Positions 56,081 through 64,000 of a stretch of 64,000 bases of DNA are shown one piece after another. A program made the translations under genes and the position numbers. The notes under the pieces were generated by a model. That model was not told where the DNA came from. It worked only from the letters and a program-made list of their open reading frames with translations, and made no database searches. Positions within the stretch are counted from its first letter, which is position 1, and every line of letters begins with the position of its first letter. The stretch spans positions 6,903,501-6,967,500 of the forward strand of contig JAQISU010000057.1 of assembly GCA_029339505.1 (NCBI GenBank). Direction: 5' to 3'. Origin of the DNA: Unio delphinus. Lineage: Eukaryota; Mollusca; Bivalvia; Unionida; Unionidae.

Positions 56081-56842
56081 TGTTATGTAAGAGTTGTTGT
56101 AATCATCACAAGGGAGAGAGAGAGAGAAGAAGGAAGAGAGAGGGCTCTGTTAAAAGAGCTACCGCCGCGATGATAAACAGCTGCACTACATCAGCTATAT
56201 CTGTAATGAGAGACAAAACATCTATTTCTTTTGTCGGTACGGAACTGACCTGACCCTTAAATGCGTGGTCTTTTATATGCATCCTGTGTCAGGTTAACGT
56301 ACCCCTTGGACATAGATGTTTTATTCTCAACAAGTAAAGATCAGTTTTTCCTGGTCTAAACCGGCTTAATTTGACGTCATCTGACATAAGGTACAACTCA
56401 GATTTGTAGTTCGTTTGGCATTAGTTACGTCCGAACATGATAATCCCTAAATATTCTAAATCAGGAACATGTTTAATATATTTAAGCCAGCAGCAATGTC
56501 CGTCAAACATTAGATACTGTCCAACATTAGACAAGAACCATTCTGTATTTACGTCAGTACGGAAGCTTGTTCTGTGTTTTACCGATAAGACTTTTAGGGG
56601 TTGACTGACTTCAGTAAGATTTTTGCCAATGCCTGGTTTTACAAAATATACGTTTCACTGATAAGACTTAGAAGCTGACTGACTTTTGCTTTATAACCTA
56701 TTTTCACACAATAGTGTATATTCGTATAGCTAATGATTTAAGTTGCCAACGTTTTGCTATAAATGAATAAAACATTTCTTTAATAATACAATTTAAAGAA
56801 AATATCAATCTTATTAATTTTACTACAAATTCAATCCTAACA
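56081..56842 (-). repeat. LTR, right copy (762 bp)
   Basis: Probable 5' LTR if the element runs on the minus strand. It lacks the long GA run and the internal duplication of the left copy. Confidence 0.88.
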
Positions 56843-58454
56843 GATCCGTGAAGGGCAAACGGCCGATAAAAGTATTGGTCAACCCTAGGTATTCGGGGAA
56901 GCTGGGCGGCGATTCAACAGTTGGTGAATCGTACGGTTATACAGGGTCGAGACATGTGTGTGTTGCAATTGTAGTACAATTGAATACATTGTTATATTTA
57001 CATAGTTACTTCAAATCACAATAGTATTTCAAGGGATTACATGAACTCAATAAAAGTTAGCAACTTGATTAAATACATGTATATGTTCGTGCTAGTTGTC
57101 GCAATCCATACGTGCGATAGTATAGTTTGATGTTTTGTATTTGTTATCGCAATTTATACTTGCGGTAATATAACTTTTGTAAAGGTTTCTTGGATCTGTG
57201 TATAGTCCAAGAGATTCCTTTGTATCTGTGTTTTATTTTGTATTAAATTTATTCATGTATTGTGAATGGTTGTGAGTGTAATTGTGGGTTGAACGCATGA
57301 GTTATTGTGTTGATACATCATTTTTTTTTTCATTAATAATTTATTTCATAAATTTATATTATCTTTCACATATTGTGTTTGTGTTGTTCATTTAATCCAC
57401 CATCCACTCGGTAACAATTCTGTTACACTAAGTACTGGTGTAGGTTCTCTTACAGTGATTCTGTTTTATACAATAGTCATTTCTCCGGATGGGGTTGTTC
57501 CTTTAGGTTTTATAGTATATCCCTTATAGCCGTTTGGGTTTATTGAGTAGAGTTTTTTTGTGTGTAGTCTTCATTTATCATTTTCAAGGCAATCGTCACC
57601 TTTGCGGTTCCCGGTTATTCATTTCTCAATATAGTTGACATGTCCAACTTCTGTGTTCCTTTCTTATATTCGCACCTTAGGTAGCTGTCCCCCTCTATCT
57701 ATATTCTTCTTATTTATGAAGAATTTTTCCAGCTCACGTATGTTTTCTTAGTAGCGGCCATTTTTTCTATGACTCTCGTGGTTGTACACTCACTTATTTT
57801 TCGATCTATTTCTTCCTCTTCTTAGTTATATTATTCTTTTTAGTATTATTCCATTTTTTGTATTGTCACTCCATTAATTGTTTGGCATTTCGTACTCGGT
57901 ACTCCGTGTTTGTAGTCTCCGCTATTTAAGATCAATTTCAAGTTTCGTACGCGCCATTTTATGCCTAAATTTGCCACGATTCATTTAAGAATCACCAATA
58001 CAGAATAAAGAAAGCAAGAAATGTGCAGTATTTAAGCTTTGTTTCAAAACGAGTGACGATGTCAGGAACATTAAGATTATATATTTTGCAATTGATTGCT
58101 GGTAATTAACAGTGATGGTTTTTTTTTTACAGACTGTCTAGTTATAAATAAAACTCATCCTATTTCCAAGATAAACAAACAACAACATGCCGCCAATTGT
58201 CAGTACTCAATCTGAAGACAAAAAAAAGTCGAGGCTGATTTTAGCAGGTTGCTGGTTAACAAATAGTAATAGTTCTAATTTGCACATCTGTAATAGTGCA
58301 GTTTATTATTTTTTTTTATTTTGTTCATTAGATTACATAATTATTTTATTCGTTTTATATCATTAACCAGTCGGAACGGATACTCATCACGTGAAATTTT
58401 ATTTCGGCTGAATCGAAATTTAGTTGAGCATGTGGTTCTGATTTAGTATATAAC

Positions 58455-58456
<2 letters not shown>
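56843..58456. other. Unannotated AT-rich spacer
   Basis: No gene recognised. Around 57085-57180 a loosely repeated segment (tgtcgcaatccatacgtgcg and ttatcgcaatttatacttgcg) occurs twice. Confidence 0.4.

Positions 58457-58526
<70 letters not shown>
58457..58526. repeat. (GA)n microsatellite
   Basis: About 35 GA dinucleotides; not part of the LTR element. Confidence 0.95.
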
Positions 58527-58527
<1 letters not shown>

Positions 58528-58620
58528 AATTCAAAGAATCAGTTGAAAACGATCAGACACCAGATTTAAAACAGATAAGTTAACTATATCAACATTGGTG
58601 CTGAATTGGATTTCTCCTTA

Positions 58621-58712
58621 GCATATTTCTATATACATGTGCATCCAAGGATTAAAGCCAAAGGTAGCATATTTCTGTATACATATGCATCCAAGGATTA
58701 AAGCCAAAGGTA
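58621..58712. repeat. 46-bp tandem duplication
   Basis: Two copies (58621-58666 and 58667-58712) of gcatatttct-tatacat followed by gcatccaaggattaaagcc, with two base differences. Confidence 0.92.
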
Positions 58713-59578
58713 ACGAATTTGCACATCCTACGTGTTGGTGTTTTTTTTTTTTTTTTATTGTATCACTTAACATTATATCTCCGTGTGTATGTGTGTGTCG
58801 TCAGAGTCTAGATTTTTTTTAAGCAGAAATAAACATCAATTAAATAAAAGAAAAAAATTTGACCACACAAAGGCCAGTCCAGACACAGAAACTAGATAGC
58901 AGACAAAACATAATAGCATATACATAGCAAAACTCGTTGGCCACGATCACTGGAAATAAGGACTATCTTATTTAATTATTCACAGATAAATATGTCATTG
59001 GGCGATAGTACAAAACATATAACAAGTTATTAATGTTATAGAATAACGCAATCAAGTATTGGGAGAGGGAGAAATTAGGTGCATGTATATACAGGAACCT
59101 CAGATAACGATTCATCCAAGAAAGTAGCAGATTTATTAATTAAGAAAACCATAGCAACTATAAACGATCATAAAAACAAATTTTCTATTAAAAAATCTGG
59201 TTGATTTTTTTTATACGACCCCCCCCCCCCATAAATATCAGAGTGTGGGAACAGGAACACACGTCTTTGAATGTTTTGAACAAAGAGCCATGGCCAATAG
59301 CTAATTATATCTAAATGTTGAAGGTGTTTCCACAAATAAAAATTAATATTATTGTAGAATATAGATATCTGCAATTAAGTATGCAGATTAAGGACATATA
59401 CATGTCGTCCCGGACATACATGGATAATATCCGAGCAAATGGTAATTAATGTTCGAAACGTTTCGTACAACGAATTTCTAGTTGCTTTAGTCATTTAACG
59501 TATTTAATTTGACCCAGAACTTGACAATGAATTAAAAATTTACTTAGTAGTAAATGTATCACGTACTTGTCTCTGGAC
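58713..59578. other. Unannotated spacer
   Basis: Contains a T run (58740-58757) and a C run near 59220. No gene recognised. Confidence 0.4.
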
Positions 59579-59672
59579 AGTATTTGGGTAGTGTTTGGGA
59601 GTATTTGGGTAGTGTTTGGGAGTATTTGGGTATATTTGGGCAGTATTTTGGTATATTTGGATGTATTTGGGT
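59579..59672. repeat. Short minisatellite of agtatttgggtagtgtttggg
   Basis: Roughly 20-bp units, increasingly degenerate to the right (tatatttgggcag, tatatttggatg). They give a repetitive but meaningless reading frame. Confidence 0.85.
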
Positions 59673-60443
59673 AAATCGTTCCACCCCATTATTACAGTTT
59701 ATCATATATTTGTACTTTGATGACATTGTTAACAAGTGAATGTCACAACCCTTAGATTCACTTTAAACCGATGAAAGCGAGGGGAAAATATAATTACTTT
59801 ATGCTTTAACTTCGCCAATTTCGCTGATAAATTATTGCCGAAACCTACAATATCTTGAACTTTCCCATTCAGAATATTGAATACATTATTGACAAACAAA
59901 TTCGTCACATATTTATTTGTAGCATTGTTGCTTAAGTATTTTTCTGTGCAAAACGATTCAAAAATATTTATATCAAAATTCTCCATTCTTAACACTCGAA
60001 CGAAACTCACGCTAAGCCAGCAGCTCGGTCTAATTATATCAGTTTCGCAAGGTCACGCAATTTCTCGAGAAAAAGCGCAACAACTCGGGATTCCAAGTTT
60101 TTCGTAATTCTAAGTTGGAGCCCACACGCAGCTTCATAAGGTATCGCATTACCTCCTTGCAAAGCCATTTTAACTTTAATGCTTATGCAGAAACAATATA
60201 TTTTGCTTATAAATAAATGAAACCGAAGTTGACAAATACAACTTAGAAATGCAGTCGATATATTGAAAGAGAGAGTTGGTTAGTGTTTTAATTGCTGAGT
60301 GGTGCTGCCTCAGCTGGTTCCCCGGGCACTAGTTCGTTATAGTCCTACAATGTAAGCCCCGACGCTGATATTTATGTTTGCTCGCGTCGTAGCACTAAAA
60401 TCGAGATCAACATGTGATACGTCTTACGGGTAGGACTATTGTT
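59673..60443. other. Unannotated spacer
   Basis: A 93-aa frame at 59729-60010 (minus) and a 76-aa antisense frame overlap; neither shows a domain I recognise. Confidence 0.4.
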
Positions 60444-60585
60444 GGTTACAAAAAAAACCCAAAGAAAATTAGGAGTATCTCCATGAATCAAGGGATGAAA
60501 TGGGTGGGTGTTATATTGTTACAGGTTAGACCCCCTCCCCAATCCCTTAATTTATGAACGGATACTCCTAATTTTCTTTGTAACC
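60444..60585. repeat. Foldback (inverted) repeat
   Basis: The left arm ggttaca...gaaaattaggagtatc is mirrored by gatactcctaattttctttg then taacc at the right. Inner stretches (atgaatcaaggga / tcccttaatttat) also pair imperfectly. It is a small palindromic, MITE-like structure of about 142 bp. Confidence 0.75.
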
Positions 60586-60734
60586 AGCCCCTGTGTTGGT
60601 TTCTTATCAATAAAAACCAAGAAGCATTCGAAGCACTAAAATGTCAATAAAAACACCAAAAAGTAAAAAAGAACACCAAATGCAGAAAGGCACTAAAATG
60701 TACCGACAGTAAATGAAAATCTCAGATTGTTCTC

Positions 60735-61720
60735 TAAGTAACTCTGCAGCAAAATGTGTTTAACTTGATCCAATTCCAGCATCATTGCTTCTTGAGTTGT
60801 CAGAACCAGTATTGCCTTCAGTAACTGATGTTATTAATAACTCTCATTTTTCAAAATTGCCATTGTAAAGCCTCTGCTGAAGAAACCAACACTCGACCAT
60901 AACAATTTAAAGAACTACTGCACAGTTTCTAATCTCCCCATAATATTAAAAATCTTCAAAAGAGTTGTTCTATCCCAACTTGTATATCATCTGAATTCAG
61001 GGAGTCTTTTTAGCATTGTACAGTCTGCATATCGGCATTGCCACAGTACTGAAACTATTCTTCTGAAAGTAGCGAATGACCTTCTCTCTGCTTTGGATAG
61101 CGGAAAAAATGAAAGTCCTCGCCCTTTTTTGATTTGATTGTTGCATTTGACACAATATAGACCATGATATGTTACTTAACTACCTCCAGCATGTATTTGG
61201 CATTCATGACACAGCCTTACTGTGTTTAAGTCCTAGTTGGTGAAAAGGACACAAATTGTGTCTGCAAATGGAATACACTCCAGCCCAGTTGATCTATGTT
61301 GTAATATTCTGCAGGGGTCTGTTCTTGGACCTGTTCTCGGTCCTGTTCTCTTCCTTCTATACACTCAAATGCTCTGAAGTGTCATAGATCATCATCCATT
61401 TTCTCCCCAATTGTACACTGATGACAACCAAATATAAAAATTTAGCCATCCAAGGTGTATAGGTGTGCATTTCTTATGTGAAATCATGGATGACATGTAA
61501 CAAGCTGTAGAGGAATGATGATAAAACTGAGGACATTCTGATTACAACACAAAGACTTTCTCATTCACATCCTTTAACTTAATAAATGTCAGCAAAACCA
61601 ACATTAAATTCACACAGTATGAATCCTAGGTGTTACTCCAGACAGTACACTCACATTACACCAACATGTCATCAACATATGCCAGACTGCGTATCTTGAG
61701 CTGAGAAAAGACCAGCTTGT
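60735..61720 (+). mobile_element. LINE RT relic (L2/CR1-type), decayed
   Basis: Plus-strand fragments in correct RT order. DPIPASLLLEL lies near 60,770, then QSAYRHCHSTET near 61,025. FDLIVAFDTI, followed by a stop and DHD, is near 61,130. A CRGLFLDLFSVL frame carries the GSVLGPVL region near 61,315. YTDDNQI at 61414-61434 is the YADD box, and LGVTPDSTLTLHQHV is near 61,635. Several frameshifts and stops make it inactive. The motif set resembles the LINEs at 43-47 kb, so they probably belong to one family. Confidence 0.8.
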
Positions 61721-62423
61721 AAGTAGGGAGTATAATCTGATAATGCCAGAACATTAATATTGGAGCACCTCAGATCTTACAGATTATGCTGGGATCACCC
61801 CAAGTCAGTAGCATATTAGAATAAGGGGTATAGTAAGGCTGGTATCGACCAGCCTTGGGCCAATTTCTTTTTTCTTCAAGTGAGTAACCCCCAGAGAAAA
61901 GCCAGATTTATTTTTTTTTCAATATATTGGGGAAGGTTTTCCAAATTCTAGAGTAACCATTATGATGTTTGAAAGTCATGATACATGTATTTAGAATTAG
62001 ATAATAATTTGTTTACATGATTAGGATATTCTAGTTTCCTTTGCCTAGAGAAACAGGTGCACGTTATTTTATGTAGTTAATCACAGAATATTCTCATATA
62101 TATATATATGTCACATTGTGTGTGTGTGTGTGTCTAGTTAAATGGGACAAAAAGCCTGACATGCAGAATTTTATTGTAAATTTAGGAAATTTATTAGTTT
62201 GCGTATATAATCTATCCCTACGATTTTTGTTTCATTGCATCTATTGTATTTGCACAAACATTTCATGAAAAGTACTGTCCTGTATTCCGAGATGAAATGG
62301 AAAAAGTACCTGCTGCGAATTTGTCAGATCTCTTCCATACATATAGGATGTGACGTCATTTGAGATGCTTAACATATAAGAGTCATATTCAGTTTATGCA
62401 GCGAAGTTTTAAGTAGACACAAG

Positions 62424-62640
62424 ATGGTTCAATGCGCAGCTCTGAATTGTGTGAATAATGGTAGTTCCGGACATAAGATTATTTTTTTTCACATTTCCAA
62501 AGGACCCTAAAGTGAGATCTGTATGGGCAATCAAATAAAAGAGGGAAGGCTTTATGCCAACTCAATACACCAGGTTGTGCCATTTTGAGACTGAATGTTT
62601 CTGTAAAGTTCCAAAATCAACTCCATTGTCAGAAATCTAA
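62424..62640 (+). pseudogene. THAP zinc-finger domain, frameshifted
   Basis: The frame opens with MVQCAALNCVNNGSSGHKII (C2 half of the THAP C2CH finger). It then shifts by one base in a run of eight Ts and continues FTFPKDPKVRSVWAIK, one stop, and RLCHFETECFC. That is the Pro/Trp core and the C..HF end of a THAP domain, here with the two residues between Cys and His missing. THAP fingers bind DNA and occur in P-element-like and Kolobok transposases as well as host genes. No transposase domain was recognised downstream, so the source is open. Confidence 0.72.
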
Positions 62641-64000
62641 TGACTCCTGTTAATCTTTGTCGCTCGAATCTGTCATGTAAGGTTGGATGTTAGTGGAATT
62701 ATCTACTTCAGGAATGTCATCCACATCATTGTCATCATTGACAGAGGTCTCACTAGGATTTTAAAACTAGGAGTCCAGGACTCCCATTTTGGTAATAATT
62801 GGAATCCCACCAGCAAAAGTTGCAGTCTCATCCCAGACAATGTTGAACGTTGCAGATTAGAAGAACTGATGATTGCCAATGTGTTTAATTTCCACATTCT
62901 TTATAACACTGACATGTACAACTGTGTCAGCGTATTCGGTGTGTCTGGTAATTCTGCACAAGGATATGTCATTTCTGTAAACAATGGATCAGATGTTGTT
63001 TTGGTTGAAAATTCAATTTTTGGCTAAATTGCCAGAAAGAGTCCAAAGTAATGTATTTCATTTCCATAGCCTGATGCATAAACATTACATCTTTTGAAAG
63101 CTATGCTCAGACTAGGCCGCCATATCTTGAGTCGTGGAATTATAGGGGTGATATCCCATTTGTCCAAACTTTGTATTATTTTGAATATAATATTCTGGTG
63201 ATAATTGCAGCTTTTCAATTGGTAAGCATTGCAGAATTTTATTTTCATCAATTTAATTCGAAATGGGTTTTGTGCCAAAATTGGAGACTTTAGATGCACA
63301 GAATAGCCTGACAGTGGTGTAACTCTTATTGGTCCATTCAGAGTGAGGCTGATTTTTGTCAGTCCAATGAATGATTGTATTCCAAACACTATGCCAGGCA
63401 TCACACACTTTCTTACTTTTGGCTAATATTCCATCCAAACTGTCAGTTCTAGAACCTATGCACTCTTCTGAATCTCATTAAAATCTTTTTCAGTTTGCCA
63501 TTTAACCCCAAACACCAGATTTGCAAACAATATTTTGTCCAACTCTTGATATGTTTTGATTTCGAGGTCGCATGCACTATTTATTTGGCTATTATCAGAA
63601 ATGAACACAATAATGGAAGCTAAAGTTCTGGTGTACTCGTACAATATTATAATAATAATAACAACATGTATGTCTCTGGATCTTTCCATCTCTGAATTCA
63701 GTTGTAAATTTCAGCACATTTTCCCACCCAAGCTGCTAGTCAAAGTCTTTGAACTTGCCACCCAGCTATTACATGTTTTTTTGATGTACTCTTATAAATA
63801 CAGCAGACACATCTGGGGGCAATTTTAAATTCTGTCATTGTAAATATCAGCACAGCTAAAATGATAAAAGTAATCAACGTATTCTCACTCAGTAGGTTGT
63901 TGAATCAGGGCTGTCAAATCTTTGAATTTGCTGCCCAGCTATTTGCATGCGTATGGAGGACTCCTATACGGGTGATTTTCAATCAAGTGCAGCCAACTCA
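62641..64000. other. Right end of window, no gene recognised
   Basis: Several moderately long frames on the minus strand (63404-63024, 126 aa; 63689-63456, 77 aa) and one on the plus strand (62683-63027, 114 aa) have no domain I can name. They may be decayed parts of the THAP-bearing element. Confidence 0.35.

Larger units (their letters stand above)
52237..56842 (-). mobile_element. Non-coding LTR retrotransposon (non-autonomous) with GATC target duplication
   Basis: Direct repeats at 52237-53215 and 56081-56842 both start tgttatgtaagagtt and end cctaaca (TGTTA...TAACA). They are flanked by gatc at 52233-52236 and 56843-56846. Their inner about 675 bp differ at only about four positions by eye, so the insertion is young. 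Minus orientation is favoured. Next to 56081 the minus strand reads ag then tggatggagaatgtta, a plausible primer-binding site, and aaagggtat precedes the other LTR as a weak polypurine tract. The 2.9-kb interior has no pol, gag or other ORF over 80 aa that I recognise, so it must borrow enzymes from another element. Confidence 0.85.

Noticed and set aside
63024..63404. 126-aa minus-strand frame as a P-element-like transposase
   Set aside because: The resemblance was too weak to defend without a profile search.

Overview
The window is eukaryotic and almost certainly from an invertebrate animal. A marine mollusc fits best: L2/CR1-type LINEs, Ty3/gypsy pol remnants, a THAP domain, a PHD finger, a tRNA-derived SINE, abundant GA/AT/TG microsatellites and AT-rich non-coding DNA. 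No species can be fixed from the sequence. I see no single-copy host gene; nearly everything recognisable is a mobile or repeated element.

Bases 1-36,852 are one head-to-tail tandem array of a 4,724-bp unit: seven units plus a partial one, running off the left edge of the window. Counting from base 1, units start at 1, 4725, 9449, 14173, 18897, 24979, 29703 and 34427. The fifth is 6,082 bp because an internal 458-bp subrepeat is expanded from two to five copies. Each unit carries two convergent genes. One, on the minus strand, is a 664-aa DDE transposase of the Mutator/Kolobok-like kind. The other, on the plus strand, is a 125-aa His-Cys-box (I-PpoI-like, His-Me finger) homing-endonuclease-type protein. 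Between their 3' ends, about 85 nt past the transposase stop codon and on its strand, every complete unit holds a sequence that folds as a complete type III hammerhead ribozyme. The divergent 1.9-kb spacer between the two 5' ends carries the 458-bp subrepeats, whose edges are 11-bp inverted repeats, and a 74-nt pure A/T tract. Three of eight transposase copies have the same nonsense codon (codon 24).

The array stops exactly at a subrepeat edge, where a 5.7-kb element with 80-bp terminal inverted repeats begins (36,853-42,536). It holds decayed minus-strand genes: a Pif1-family helicase fragment and an unrecognised protein ending in a PHD finger. A SINE with a perfect 15-bp target duplication lies inside it.

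From 42.5 to 64 kb the sequence is a graveyard of elements. It contains an L2/CR1-type LINE 3' end (minus, 43.1-44.1 kb), an endonuclease-RT fragment of a similar LINE (plus, 45.2-46.8 kb), and a diverged inverted copy of the array subrepeat (47.0-47.2 kb). Next come a broken Ty3/gypsy pol (minus, 48.9-49.9 kb), a zinc-knuckle gag/ORF1-like fragment (minus, 50.9-51.3 kb), and a complete non-coding LTR element with GATC target duplications (52.2-56.8 kb) carrying a second SINE. Last are a foldback repeat (60.4 kb), another LINE RT relic (60.7-61.7 kb) and a broken THAP domain (62.4 kb).

The most interesting object is the array. A transposase, a homing-endonuclease-like protein and a self-cleaving ribozyme are packed into one near-identical tandem repeat. 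My working model, which is inference, is a selfish satellite-like element. In this model the nuclease and/or transposase drive spread and homogenisation, and the ribozyme cuts read-through transcripts into unit-length RNAs.
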